This document shows positions 37,631-47,658 of a DNA stretch of 64,000 nucleotides, piece by piece. Within the stretch, counting starts at the first letter, position 1. Each line of letters starts with the position of its first letter. Source of the stretch: Nonomuraea rubra. GTDB taxonomy: Bacteria > Actinomycetota > Actinomycetes > Streptosporangiales > Streptosporangiaceae. The position numbers and the translations under genes are program-made. Under the pieces are notes generated by a model. The model was given only the letters and a program-made list of their open reading frames with translations. It was not told the origin of the DNA and ran no database searches. The DNA lies in assembly GCF_014207985.1 (NCBI RefSeq), contig NZ_JACHMI010000001.1:11515001-11579000 (forward strand). The letters run 5' to 3'.

Positions 37631-38191
37631 CCTGGTCCTGGCCCTGAACGCGGCCGTCTTCACCCGGCCCTGGCAGGCCGTGGAGCAGAACCGGCGGGTG
37701 CCGTTGCGCGAGACGTCCACGTAGACGCGGTCGCAGTGCGGCGCCGTGCAGACCCCCAGGCGGTCGTTGAACTCGCTGCCCAGCACGATCGCCAGCCCCG
37801 TGGCGCAGCTCGCCGCCCAGTCGCCCGCCGTGGTGCCGCCACGGCCGTGGAAGTGCAGGTGCCAGGGCTCGCCGTCGTGCCGTTCGAGCCTCGGCCTGGC
37901 GTGCGTCTCCTCCAGCAGCGCGTTCACCTCCGTCGCCGCGCTGTCGAGGTCGCCGGCGGCGACCGCGGTGAAGACCGTACGCAGCCGGGCGGCGACCCGC
38001 GCCAGCTCGGCCCCCTCGGCCTCGGTGACCTCGCGGTAGGAGGGGTAGACGGCGCGCAGGCCGGCGGAGGCGGCGGCACCGGCGTCCACCGGCGCGGGGA
38101 AGGGCCGCCCGCGCCGCTCGCCGGGGGTCAGCTCGTTGACGAGTGACACCGCCACCCTGATCACGATGTCCGTGTGACTGTTGTAGTCCAA
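37622..38191 (-). CDS. ABATE/CGNR zinc-finger transcription factor
   Basis: About 189 residues. The C-terminal zinc finger reads CTAPHCDRVYVDVSRNG, then RRFCSTACQGR, so the usual CGNR is CQGR. The N-terminal part is the stress-related ABATE-like domain. Family members begin close to an LDYNSHTD-like motif, so I prefer the TTG at 38191. An earlier in-frame TTG at 38233 would leave only 29 bases for two divergent promoters and sits next to a -10-like TAAGAT. Confidence 0.8.
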   Translation of the reverse strand: MDYNSHTDIVIRVAVSLVNELTPGERRGRPFPAPVDAGAAASAGLRAVYPSYREVTEAEGAELARVAARLRTVFTAVAAGDLDSAATEVNALLEETHARPRLERHDGEPWHLHFHGRGGTTAGDWAASCATGLAIVLGSEFNDRLGVCTAPHCDRVYVDVSRNGTRRFCSTACQGRVKTAAFRARTRSE

Positions 38192-38262
38192 TTGACCGGT
38201 TACACCTTCATGTTCTAGGTTGTGACTGTCCAAATCTTAGATGACAGTTACAGGGGGCGTTC

Positions 38263-39021
38263 ATGCTTACTCACGATGCCGCGCAGGCGTGGATCGCGCG
38301 CTGGGACCGCCAGCAGGAGGGCTACCTGCCCGACCGGGAGGCGCGCTTCACGGCCCTGATCGACGCGGTGGAGGCGCTGGGGCGGCCCGACCCCGTGGTG
38401 GTGGACCTGGGGTGCGGCCCCGGGTCGCTGTCCGCGCGGCTGCTGGAGCGGCTGCCCGGGGCCACGGTGGTCGCGGTGGACGCCGACCCGCTGCTGCTCG
38501 GCCTGGGGCGGGCGGCCTACCCGCAGCTCACGTTCGTCTCGGCGGACCTGCGGACGAGCGGGTGGACCGGGCTGCTCGGCCTGGACGGCCGGCCCGTGGA
38601 CGCGGCCGTCAGCACGACCGCGCTGCACTGGATCTCCGGCCCCGAGCTGAAGTCCGTGTACGCGGAGCTGGCCACCGTACTGCGCCCCGGCGGCCTGCTG
38701 CTCAACGGCGACCACATGGACACCGAGGACACCACGCCCGCGCTCTCGCGGCTGGAGCACGAGGTGCACCGGCTCGAGACCGAGCGGGTGTTCGGCGCGA
38801 ACCCGCCGGAGGACTGGCGGTCCTGGTGGGACGCGATCGAGGCCGACCCCGACCTCGCCGCGCTCAACGCCGCCAGGACGACGGCCGGCTCCTCCCACCG
38901 GGGCTCCGAGTCCCACCTGCTCTCCCACCACGTGACGGCCCTGCGTGAGGCCGGCTTCACGGAGATCGGCACGCTCTGGCAGCGCGGCAACAACCGCCTG
39001 CTGTGCGCCGTACGGGGCTGA
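38263..39021 (+). CDS. SAM-dependent methyltransferase
   Basis: 252 residues of class I methyltransferase. Motif I is VVDLGCGPGSLSARLL, followed by VVAVDADPLLL, SADLRT and LRPGGLLLNGDHM. The substrate is unknown. GGGGG lies about five bases before the ATG. It is divergent from the CGNR regulator, which may control it. Confidence 0.88.
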   Translation: MLTHDAAQAWIARWDRQQEGYLPDREARFTALIDAVEALGRPDPVVVDLGCGPGSLSARLLERLPGATVVAVDADPLLLGLGRAAYPQLTFVSADLRTSGWTGLLGLDGRPVDAAVSTTALHWISGPELKSVYAELATVLRPGGLLLNGDHMDTEDTTPALSRLEHEVHRLETERVFGANPPEDWRSWWDAIEADPDLAALNAARTTAGSSHRGSESHLLSHHVTALREAGFTEIGTLWQRGNNRLLCAVRG

Positions 39022-39071
39022 GCCTCCGCACGGTTCTGGCCTCCGCCTGCCGGCTCGGACAGAATGGCTGC

Positions 39072-39350
39072 ATGCCGAGCTTCGAACGGCTGACGATCGC
39101 GGAGGCCAGAACCCTCACTCGCGCCGAGCTCCTGCCACGCATCGAGGAGGAGCAGAAGTACTGGTACGACCGCATCCACACCTGTGCGATGCAGCCGGGG
39201 GACGAGCAGGCGTTCAAGACCTTCAACGACATCGTGCACATCGCCGCCGACCCGCACCGCGCCATCTCCGACACCGACGCCATCGCGGAGGGCAGGCCCT
39301 TCGACCGCGACTACTGGACGAAACCGCTCGGGGAGCTGGGCGAGCTGTAG
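39072..39350 (+). CDS. Small hypothetical protein
   Basis: 92 residues, not recognised. It starts MPSFERLTIAEARTLTRAE and contains EEEQKYWYDRIHTCAMQPGD. It appears soluble and helical. Its stop lies nine bases before the stop of the convergent caspase/HSP90-like gene. Coding-type third-position GC and the defined N-terminus support it. Confidence 0.7.
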   Translation: MPSFERLTIAEARTLTRAELLPRIEEEQKYWYDRIHTCAMQPGDEQAFKTFNDIVHIAADPHRAISDTDAIAEGRPFDRDYWTKPLGELGEL

Positions 39351-39359
39351 CAGCCGCGC

Positions 39360-42300
39360 TCAGAGCTTCGTCATCGGGACGTCGGGAACGTCGAATCCCA
39401 ACCCCAGCAACCTCATGACGACCTCCGGAATACCGAGGTTGAGCTGCGCCGCCCCGGCCACCACGTTCCAGATCGGCACGGGCTCCTCCTGATCCAGCCA
39501 CCAGCCGCACTCGCTGATCTGGCGGGAGTGCATCGCGTCCGCGGCGGGGAGCAGGGCGAGCTCACGGCTCATGAGCACGAGATCGTCACCGCTGATCGAC
39601 TGTCCGGGCAGAGCCGGCACGGTGAACCCGAGCTCCCGCAGGCGTTGGGCGATCGCCTCGCGCGGCCGTCCCAGTCGTTGCGCGGTGGTGACCAGGTGTC
39701 CCAGCGGCACGACGGAGTCGCCCAGCCAGGGCCATTCGCCCGTGAGATCCCGGCTGGTGATCAGCCGGTCCCCGGACCTGGGCTTGCCCAGATCCAGCGA
39801 GGCGGGCGAGACCAGGTACCCGAGCTGCGCGAGCCGCCGCCCGGCCTGGCCGATCGAACCGCCCAGCTTCTCGGCCGCGGCCACCAGATGGCCGAGTGGC
39901 ACAGGAACGGGCCGACCGCTCTCATCCCACTGACGCAGGGAGTAAGGGGACTCGGCCATGAGATCACGCATGACGAGCAAGTGATCGTTCGGCTGGGTCT
40001 CGCCCGCGTCACACAGCGCTTCTGGCACCTCGAAGCCCAACCGGGAAAGGCGTCCTGCCAGCTCGCCAACCGGGCGGTGCACCTTTCGCGCGATGTCGAT
40101 CACGTCCGTGGACCGCAGCCGCTCCTCCATCACCCGCCATGGCGGCTCGCCGTTGAGCCATGCGCTCACGATGACGAGATCGCGACGGTCCGCCTCGCCG
40201 ATCGTGTCCGGCACCTGGAACCCGAGAGCGGTCAACCGCTCGGCCACGCCTTCGATGCTGTGCCCGAGCCGTTCCGCAGCGAACAGCACGTGTCCGATCG
40301 GGACAGCCCGCGTGCCGGAGATCATCGGGGCACAACCATCCAGATTGCGGCTCATCAATACCTGGTGCTGCGGCTCCACCTGGCCTCTCTTCCGCAGGTC
40401 GTCCGGCACGACGTAACCGAACTCCGTCAGGCGCTGCGCAACAACCGCCACCTCCCGCCTCAGTTGGGCAGCGGCGGCCAGCACGTGTCCCGCGGCCACC
40501 GGTTCGGGACGGCCGAGGCCGTCGTATGGCCGTAGCCAGGGGAGGGTGCCGTCGAGGTCCTGACTGACGATGATGCGGTCGGCGGGTTCGGCGGCTCCGA
40601 GCCTGCTCAAGGGGGCGGGCACGGCGAATCCCAGCGCCGTCAACCGATCAGCCACCACTCTGATGGGCTGGCCGAACTGAGCCGCCGCCGCCACCACATG
40701 CCCGATTGCGACGGGAAGCAGGCGGCCAGCCTCGTCATGTGCGCGAATCCACAGGCGCACCCCGTTCAGGTTGGTGCTGAGCAGCATCAGGTCGGTCGGT
40801 TCAGGATCGCCCACCTCGAGCAGCGCCGAGGGGACCTGGAAGCCCAGCGCCTGAAGACGCCGGGCCATGTCGCCGATCGTGTATCCCGTCCGTATCGCCA
40901 CCGACACGATGTGGTGGGCGGGGACGGGGTCGTCCACAGGCAGCCAACTGTGCCTGCGACCTCGGACGGTGTTCAGACTCATCGGGTGCGTGTCGAGGAG
41001 GATGGCATCGGAAGGACGCGCGCGCTCGCCTGCGGCGGGGCGATCGGAACTCAGGCTCGCCAGGCGCCACTCCATCAGGTGATCGGTCAGCGGCTCCGCT
41101 CCACGTCTTTCCCGCCGGTTCGCCAGCCGCTGCGTGAAATAGTCCCCGCGACGGTAGGAGTCGACGGGCCGCACAAGATGGCGATCAGGGCTCAGCAGGC
41201 CGGCCTTGCGGAAGTCCAGGCTTCTTCCGTTGAGCGACAGAGGCCGCTCCTCCGCCATCACGGTCTCGAAGATCAGATCGGCGACGACCGGCTGATTCTC
41301 CACGAACTCGCAAAGCCAGTCGAAGCTCGCCAGAGGCCCGTCCGGCTCCGAGAAGACGTGTACCGCGTCCGACAGGACCTGCGTGACGATCTTCATGTTC
41401 CGCGGGGAGTTGAGCAGAAATTTCCGGTCGACGGACAGCTCCGGCATGTTCTCGCCCGTCAGGTTGACGATCACCCCGAAGCTCATGCTCTGGGTTTTCA
41501 GCCCGTCGGCCAGCTCGGCCCCCTGACCATCGCACCACCAGACGGGCATCCCGGGCACGGGATGGCGATTGCCCTTGAAGTGCCGCTCCTGCAACACGTT
41601 CGGAAGCCAGACCTCCACGTTGACACTGTCCACGGCTTCGACTCGGAACTCGGAAAACCAGAGGATGAGGCGCAACGTGTCCGTACAGGAAACCGGGCTC
41701 TTGTCCCCCGCGGTGCGCAGATGCAGCCGCACGACCGTACCGGCGTCCGTCCCCGGCCCTTGGTCCTGGATGTGGAACAACGTCCCCGGCCCTGCGATGG
41801 ACACCCGCAACCGCCGCCCCGGCGTGCCGTCCCTGCCGAGCCGGCACGTCGTCACCGTGATCTCGTCCGCCAGCATGAAGTAGCTGAGCACCCCGATGCC
41901 GAATTGGCTGTTCGGATAGAGCTTCACCGGCGGATCCAGCGCCTCCCACTCCGCCTGCTCCTCCAGGAACTCCGGCAGCTCCGCGAACCGGGCGCCGGCC
42001 TGCGCGAAGACGTCACGCAGTTCCCTGACCCCCATGCCGATGCCGTTGTCCGCGCAGTCGATGTACGGCCGTCCCTGGTCGTCGATCCCCTGCGTGAACC
42101 GGATGTGTCCCTCCCATGCGGGCAGTTCGGCACCCGTACGCCGCAGGTATTCGGTGCGGGCCTTGCGATACCGGCAGGCGTCGAGCGCGTTCTGGTAGAT
42201 CTCCCTGATGGCGAGATCCTCGTCGCCGTAGAGCTGCTCGCCCATCAGCAGCTCCTGCACGCGCTCCTCGTCGAGCACGAACCGGATGCCGGCCGACGTG

Positions 42301-44123
42301 TACGCCGTGCCACCGTCGTTCTCCGCGGCCCGTACCTGGTCCGCGTCCGCGTGCCCGGGAAGCCCGGCGAGCGGCGCGAGCGACGGGTCCTCGGACGTCC
42401 TGATGTCCGTGAGCAGCCGATCCACGTTGCCCACATGGTCGCGCAGTGCCACTTCCACGGCCGGATGCGAGCACGCCGCCCTGAGCACCCGGCCGGCGCC
42501 CCGCGGCTCCCAGCGGGCCTCGTCGATCGAGCGGAGCACGTCCACCGGGACCACGGGCTTCGCGATGCCGACATGATCGACGATCACGCTGCTCAGGCGC
42601 GTGGTCTCGATCGCCATGCGGTGGGCCACGATCACCAGATGGCCGACCATCCGCTCGCGTAGCTCCTGCTCCCCGAGCAGGCCGGGCGCGATGACGACGG
42701 AGGCGGACAGCCCCTTGGGCCGGTCGGTCCGCGCGATGAATCCGGCGTCGGCGTACAGCAGCCGCATCATCTCGCTCAGCCGCCCGGGTTCCAGTACCTC
42801 CCCGAACAGTCTTCCCGTGCTCCCCTGCCCCGCGAGCAGGGCGCCGATGGCCTGCGGATCGTAGGCGCCGGCCCGGCCGGTGATCCACCTGTGCAGCAGC
42901 CACCAGCCGATCTCCGCGCCGGTCCGCTGGCCCGCGGCCAGCCCGCGTCGTAGCAGTCGTGGATGTTTGCGCACGTACGCCTCGAACGCCTCGCGCTCCG
43001 GTGTGGGCATGGTGACGGCGGCCAGTCCGGCTGGGCGGACCACGCTCGCGGCAGCGGCCGTGCCCGCCCAGTAGGCGTCGTGGATGAAGGGCAGGGCGAC
43101 CACGAGCGCCGCCTCGGCCGGGGAGAGCCGCAGGTCGTTCAGGAGCGATCCGAGCAGGAAACTCGTCCGCTCCGCCATGCGCAGCGCCAGCCGGGGATCG
43201 TCCCAGGGGTCGGCTGCCAGCTTCGCGCGGGCCGCTCGCCGTTTGGCGGACAGAGCGCGGACGAGGGATATCACGTCGTCACGCAGCCGCTCGGCGCCGG
43301 GAACCTCGCGGGTCTTCTGCCATGCCACGTGCCCGGCGGCGGCCTCGGTCCAGCCGTCGGACGTCCCGGCGGCCACGTGCACACCGGGCAGCACGACGAA
43401 GCCGTCGTGATCGGCCTCGCCGCGCAGCCGGATCTGCTGCTGGGGCTGGCCGTGCTCGGCGACCAGTGCCGCCATGTGCCGGGCCACCGCGTTCTTCAGC
43501 TCAGACAGCGTGGTGGGGCAGCCGGCATCGGCGATCGCGCGCTCAAGCGCGCGGGCGAACACACTGAACGGCCTGATCTCCGGCTTTGCGCGGACATACC
43601 TGGACACCTCGCCGGGAGAACACGGAAACAGCCAGGCGACGTTCCGCCGCGCGGCTCCGGAAACCCTCCTCTGCGACCACGCGGTCCGCGAGACGCCCGA
43701 TTTGACGTTCTCGTGGTATCCCTCCCGGCAGGCGTCCACCAGAAAGAGCACCCCGGCCGCCGGGCTGCTCTCGATGACGGTCTCCCACGCGGTCAGCGGC
43801 ACCGCGACGTCGGCCAGCCGCAGCCACTGCAGATCCGCGTCCGTCGGCAACAGGTAGTCGACGTTGTCGTTGTGCGCACCATGGCCGCTCAGATAGACGA
43901 GCAGGGTGTCATCGGGGCGCGCGGCCGCGAGGAAACGGCTGACCTCCGTGAACACCCGCGTCCGCCCGACGCGTCCGCCGCCGTCCACCACGTCGACCGC
44001 ACAGCCGCGCGTCTCCAACGCCACGGCCACGTCGACCAGGTCATCGGTGACGAAAGGCAGGTCCTCGATACCCGGGTCGTCGTATTCGGCCACACCTAAC
44101 AGCAGCGCACGGAACTGACCCAC
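39360..44123 (-). CDS. Giant caspase / HSP90-like ATPase / helical-repeat protein
   Basis: 1587 residues. Residues 1-250 are a caspase-like (C14) protease with His81 in YLSGHGAH and Cys132 in FLVDACREG. Residues about 260-600 are helical and resemble the inactive HD-type module of actinobacterial conflict proteins. Residues about 630-1000 form a GHKL/HSP90-like ATPase: EIYQNALDAC (N box), DNGIGMG (G1) and FGIGVLSYF (G2). From about 1060 to the end are eight ~65-residue repeats with the core GHVxxAA..xxxVAxRLxxLGFxVP, probably winged-helix-like. The likely logic is recognition by the repeats, an ATPase switch and proteolytic suicide; this is inferred. GTG start with GGGAAGAG nearby. Confidence 0.9.
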   Translation of the reverse strand: MGQFRALLLGVAEYDDPGIEDLPFVTDDLVDVAVALETRGCAVDVVDGGGRVGRTRVFTEVSRFLAAARPDDTLLVYLSGHGAHNDNVDYLLPTDADLQWLRLADVAVPLTAWETVIESSPAAGVLFLVDACREGYHENVKSGVSRTAWSQRRVSGAARRNVAWLFPCSPGEVSRYVRAKPEIRPFSVFARALERAIADAGCPTTLSELKNAVARHMAALVAEHGQPQQQIRLRGEADHDGFVVLPGVHVAAGTSDGWTEAAAGHVAWQKTREVPGAERLRDDVISLVRALSAKRRAARAKLAADPWDDPRLALRMAERTSFLLGSLLNDLRLSPAEAALVVALPFIHDAYWAGTAAAASVVRPAGLAAVTMPTPEREAFEAYVRKHPRLLRRGLAAGQRTGAEIGWWLLHRWITGRAGAYDPQAIGALLAGQGSTGRLFGEVLEPGRLSEMMRLLYADAGFIARTDRPKGLSASVVIAPGLLGEQELRERMVGHLVIVAHRMAIETTRLSSVIVDHVGIAKPVVPVDVLRSIDEARWEPRGAGRVLRAACSHPAVEVALRDHVGNVDRLLTDIRTSEDPSLAPLAGLPGHADADQVRAAENDGGTAYTSAGIRFVLDEERVQELLMGEQLYGDEDLAIREIYQNALDACRYRKARTEYLRRTGAELPAWEGHIRFTQGIDDQGRPYIDCADNGIGMGVRELRDVFAQAGARFAELPEFLEEQAEWEALDPPVKLYPNSQFGIGVLSYFMLADEITVTTCRLGRDGTPGRRLRVSIAGPGTLFHIQDQGPGTDAGTVVRLHLRTAGDKSPVSCTDTLRLILWFSEFRVEAVDSVNVEVWLPNVLQERHFKGNRHPVPGMPVWWCDGQGAELADGLKTQSMSFGVIVNLTGENMPELSVDRKFLLNSPRNMKIVTQVLSDAVHVFSEPDGPLASFDWLCEFVENQPVVADLIFETVMAEERPLSLNGRSLDFRKAGLLSPDRHLVRPVDSYRRGDYFTQRLANRRERRGAEPLTDHLMEWRLASLSSDRPAAGERARPSDAILLDTHPMSLNTVRGRRHSWLPVDDPVPAHHIVSVAIRTGYTIGDMARRLQALGFQVPSALLEVGDPEPTDLMLLSTNLNGVRLWIRAHDEAGRLLPVAIGHVVAAAAQFGQPIRVVADRLTALGFAVPAPLSRLGAAEPADRIIVSQDLDGTLPWLRPYDGLGRPEPVAAGHVLAAAAQLRREVAVVAQRLTEFGYVVPDDLRKRGQVEPQHQVLMSRNLDGCAPMISGTRAVPIGHVLFAAERLGHSIEGVAERLTALGFQVPDTIGEADRRDLVIVSAWLNGEPPWRVMEERLRSTDVIDIARKVHRPVGELAGRLSRLGFEVPEALCDAGETQPNDHLLVMRDLMAESPYSLRQWDESGRPVPVPLGHLVAAAEKLGGSIGQAGRRLAQLGYLVSPASLDLGKPRSGDRLITSRDLTGEWPWLGDSVVPLGHLVTTAQRLGRPREAIAQRLRELGFTVPALPGQSISGDDLVLMSRELALLPAADAMHSRQISECGWWLDQEEPVPIWNVVAGAAQLNLGIPEVVMRLLGLGFDVPDVPMTKL

Positions 44124-44230
44124 GCTCTTCCCTCAAACGGATGGCCGACGGGATTCGGCGGACATCTTATTCCCCATTTCCCGGCCATGCCCGCGCCTTC
44201 ACAGCATTCGGGTCATGAAAGGCCGCCCGC

Positions 44231-45445
44231 TCATCCGGCCTTGACCAGCAGCCGCCGCGGCCGGTAGGCGAACGCGTCGTCGTTCCACCGCACCGCCGCC
44301 AGGTCCTCCTGCGCGCGCAACCCCGGCAGCCGGGTCACCAGCGCGCGGAACGCCTCCTGCAGCTCCATCCTGGCGAGGTTCGCGCCGAGGCAGTAGTGCG
44401 GGCCGTGCCCGAAGGACAGGTGCGGGTGGGACGGATCACCGGCGAACCGGCCGACGTCGAACGTCATCGGGTCCCCGAACACCGACGGGTCGTGGTTGGC
44501 CGCCGACAGGTTGGGCAGCACGACCGTGCCCGCGGGGATGGTCCCGCCGGACACCTCGACGTCCTCGGTGATCCTGCGCAGCATGCCGGGGCCTCCCGGC
44601 CCCTCGTGCCGCAGGATCTCCTCGACCGCCGGCTCCACCAGCTCGGGGTGCGCCACGAGCCGGGCGTACTGGCCGGGATGGCACAGCAGCCGGAAGGTGC
44701 CCCGGATGACCATGGAGGCGGTGGTCTCGTGCCCGGCGAGGATCAGCGTGAAGACCATGTTGGTCAGCTCGTCCTCGCTGAGCCGGTCGTCCTCGTCCCG
44801 CGCCTCGACGAGCACGTCGATCAGGTCGTCCCCCGGCTCGTCCCGGTGCCGCGCGATCAGCTCGGCCGCGTAGGCCATGAACGCGGTGTACGCCTCGGCC
44901 CTCGCTTCGGCGCCGGCGGTCGAGGTGGACAGGAACAGCTCGGTCCAGCCACGGAACTGCTCGAACCGGTCCATCGGCACGCCGAGCAGCTCGCAGATCA
45001 CCCGCGCGGGCAGCAGCAGCGCGAAGTCCGCGGCCAGGTCGAACTCCTCGCCCGCCGCGTCGAGCAGCTCGCCGGCGATCGCCGCGACGCGGGGCCGCCA
45101 GCGCTCGATCCGCCTGGGGGTGAACGTGCCGTGCATGATGCGGCGGTAGCGGGTGTGCTCCGGCGGGTCCTGGTTGTTCAGCGCCGCCGGGTCGTCGTCC
45201 AGGAACGTGCCGCTGACCATCCTGGGCAGACCGGGCTCGCGCAGGTTCCGGCTGCTGGCGGGGGAGGACAGCAGGCCCCGTACGTCCGCGTACCGGACGA
45301 TCATGGGGATGCGGTCGCCGCTCGGCATCGTGGCCGCCTCCATCGGCGCCTCGGCGAGCCTGCGGGCCAGGTCGGGAGAGGGGGTGCCGTACGGGCCCGG
45401 GGGCAGATCGGGCCAGGCTCCCTTGCTGCTGGGCTGCTCGGTCAT
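44231..45445 (-). CDS. Cytochrome P450
   Basis: 404 residues. The haem-Cys loop is FGHGPHYCLGANLAR, the oxygen-activating helix LILAGHETTAS and the ExxR motif EEILR. It is a soluble bacterial class I monooxygenase needing separate ferredoxin partners, none of which adjoin it. The substrate is unknown. It is divergent from an SDR gene. Confidence 0.95.
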   Translation of the reverse strand: MTEQPSSKGAWPDLPPGPYGTPSPDLARRLAEAPMEAATMPSGDRIPMIVRYADVRGLLSSPASSRNLREPGLPRMVSGTFLDDDPAALNNQDPPEHTRYRRIMHGTFTPRRIERWRPRVAAIAGELLDAAGEEFDLAADFALLLPARVICELLGVPMDRFEQFRGWTELFLSTSTAGAEARAEAYTAFMAYAAELIARHRDEPGDDLIDVLVEARDEDDRLSEDELTNMVFTLILAGHETTASMVIRGTFRLLCHPGQYARLVAHPELVEPAVEEILRHEGPGGPGMLRRITEDVEVSGGTIPAGTVVLPNLSAANHDPSVFGDPMTFDVGRFAGDPSHPHLSFGHGPHYCLGANLARMELQEAFRALVTRLPGLRAQEDLAAVRWNDDAFAYRPRRLLVKAG

Positions 45446-45547
45446 CGCGGCCTCCTCCGTCCCAACGTACGCAAGCGCCGGGGGCGGTCAAGGCCGCTCC
45501 GGAAAACATGACACACCCTGTCGGCTTTTCGCTCTAGCGTCTCCGGC

Positions 45548-46459
45548 ATGAGTGACTTGAAGGGCAAGGTCGCCCTCGTGACCGGGGGCACGCGGGGCGC
45601 GGGCCGGGGCATCGCCGTCGAGCTGGGCGCCGCCGGAGCCACCGTGTACGTGACCGGCCGCACCACCGGCGGCAGCCGATCCGAGTACAACCGTCCCGAG
45701 ACCATCGAGGAGACGGCCGCGCTGGTGACCGAGGCGGGCGGCGAGGGCATCGCCGTCCAGGTGGACCATCTGGAACGCGAGCAGGTCAAGGCCCTCGTGG
45801 ACCGCATCGGACGCGACCACGGCCGCCTGGACGTGCTCGTCAACGACATCTGGGGCGGTGAACTGCTGGCCCAGTGGGAGAAGCCGCTGTGGGAGCACGA
45901 CCTCGACGCCGGGCTGCGCCTGCTCAGGCTGGCCATCGACACGCACATCATCACCAGCCACTACGCGCTGCCGCTGCTGATCAAGCGCCCGGGCGGCCTC
46001 GTGGTGGAGATGACCGACGGGACCAAGGAGTACAACGACGACAACTACCGCGTCTCATTCTTCTACGACCACGCCAAGAGCGCCGTGATCAGGCTCGGCT
46101 TCGCGCAGGCCCAGGAGCTGCGGACGTACGGGTGCGCGGCCGTGACCCTGACGCCCGGCTGGCTCAGATCCGAGATGATGCTGGAGCACTACGGGGTGAC
46201 CGAGGCCAACTGGCGCGACGCCACCGCCCGAGAGCCGCACTTCGTGATCTCCGAGACGCCCCGCTACGTCGGCCGCGCGGTCGCCGCCCTGGCCGCGGAC
46301 GCCGAGGTGATGCGCTGGAGCGGACGGTCGCTGTCCAGCGGGCAACTCGCCCGCGAGTACGGCTTCACGGACGTGGACGGCTCACAGCCCGACTGCTGGC
46401 GTTACCTGGTGGAGGTCCAGGACCCGGGCAAGCCCGCGGACACGACCGGCTACCGCTGA
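45548..46459 (+). CDS. SDR family oxidoreductase
   Basis: 303 residues. The cofactor loop is VTGGTRGAGRGIAVEL with VYVTGRTT. Instead of the common NNAG it has VNDIWGG. The catalytic Tyr-x3-Lys is YDHAKSAVIRLG. This matches the SDR subgroup with long C-terminus found in actinobacteria. No ribosome site is visible before the ATG, so it may be leaderless. The divergent P450 may work in the same pathway. Confidence 0.85.
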   Translation: MSDLKGKVALVTGGTRGAGRGIAVELGAAGATVYVTGRTTGGSRSEYNRPETIEETAALVTEAGGEGIAVQVDHLEREQVKALVDRIGRDHGRLDVLVNDIWGGELLAQWEKPLWEHDLDAGLRLLRLAIDTHIITSHYALPLLIKRPGGLVVEMTDGTKEYNDDNYRVSFFYDHAKSAVIRLGFAQAQELRTYGCAAVTLTPGWLRSEMMLEHYGVTEANWRDATAREPHFVISETPRYVGRAVAALAADAEVMRWSGRSLSSGQLAREYGFTDVDGSQPDCWRYLVEVQDPGKPADTTGYR

Positions 46460-46714
46460 CCTCACGACGGCTCGCAGACCAGCGGATACTCCGTGGCCGA
46501 GGGCTCAGGGCATCTCGGCCACCTTCTGCGGCCTGGCCGGGGTGCCGTCGGCCGCGCAGGCGCCCGGCTGGTTCCGGTTCAGCGCCGCGCAGTCGTTCAC
46601 GGTGGCCTCGGGCACGGGACGATGAGGTCCGAAATCCGCTTCAGGCCGCGCCTCGCCAGGCGCTATACCTGGGAGCACGCACCACGACGTCCACCTGCCG
46701 AGGAGACCCCTTCC

Positions 46715-47515
46715 ATGACCGCCGCCGGCAAGGCCGACCTGCTCCGTTCGCTGCAAACCGATTCGGTACTGCTCCTGCCCAACGCCTGGGACGCCGCCAG
46801 CGCCGCCGTGATCGCCGCAGCCGGAGCCCCCGCGATCGCCACCACCAGCGCCGGCGTGTCCTGGAGCCGGGGACGCCAGGACGGCCACGGCCTCGGCCGA
46901 GCCGACGCGATCGACGCCGTCGCCCGCATCGCGGCCGTGGTCGACGTCCCGGTCACCGCCGACGTCGAGGGCGGCTACGACGACCTCACGGCCACCGTCA
47001 CCGACGTGATCGCCGCCGGCGCGGTCGGCGTCAACCTGGAGGACTCCCGCGCCGCCGGCGGCCCGCTCTACCCGGTCGAGGAGCAGGCGGCCCGCATCCG
47101 GCAGGCCCGCACCGCCGCGACCCGGGCAGGACTGCCCGGGCTGGTGCTCAACGCCCGCACCGACGTCATCCTGTTCGGTCTCGGCGACCTCGACGAGGTC
47201 ATCGCCCGCACGCTCGCCTACGCCGAGGCCGGCGCCGACAGCATCTTCGTCCCCGGCCTGCTCGACCTGACCGCGCTCCGCACGCTCAGCGACGCCTCCC
47301 CCCTCCCGGTCAACGCCATGGCCATGCCCGGCGGCCCGGACGTGGCCGCACTCACCGCAGCGGGCGTCCGCAGGATCAGCCTCGGCTCGGCCGTCGCCCA
47401 GGCCGCCTACACCACGGCCCGCCAGGTCACCCTCGAACTCCTCGGCAAGGGCACCCTGACCTCCCTCGACGGCACCCTCGACTACGGCGAGCTCAACGGC
47501 TTCCTGGCACCTTGA
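46715..47515 (+). CDS. Isocitrate lyase/PEP mutase family protein
   Basis: 266 residues. Family signatures are LLLPNAWDAASAAVIAAAG, ADVEGGYDD, VNLEDS and NARTDV. These supply the Mg-binding Asp/Glu residues of the PEP mutase/methylisocitrate lyase barrel. The KKCGH-like loop of true lyases is missing, so the reaction is uncertain. AGGAG ten bases before ATG 46715 sets the start; in-frame codons further left are in a non-coding gap. Confidence 0.9.
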   Translation: MTAAGKADLLRSLQTDSVLLLPNAWDAASAAVIAAAGAPAIATTSAGVSWSRGRQDGHGLGRADAIDAVARIAAVVDVPVTADVEGGYDDLTATVTDVIAAGAVGVNLEDSRAAGGPLYPVEEQAARIRQARTAATRAGLPGLVLNARTDVILFGLGDLDEVIARTLAYAEAGADSIFVPGLLDLTALRTLSDASPLPVNAMAMPGGPDVAALTAAGVRRISLGSAVAQAAYTTARQVTLELLGKGTLTSLDGTLDYGELNGFLAP

Positions 47516-47658
47516 CCGTGAGCGAAGATCGCACGAGTCATCACGAACCGTCGGCTCGCCCGAGGCCCGGTCGGAGTCCCTGCCCGGCGCCACCGTGACC
47601 CCGGGCGACTAGCGAGCCCCTGCCCGGAAGCCGCATCTGTGCGTGAGAGGATCGCACC

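Noticed and set aside
46460..46714. Open frames on both strands before the PEP mutase-like gene, including a minus frame ending ALNRNQPGACAADGTPARPQ
   Set aside because: No start with a ribosome site and no known family. Coding bias is weak, so at most this is a gene remnant.
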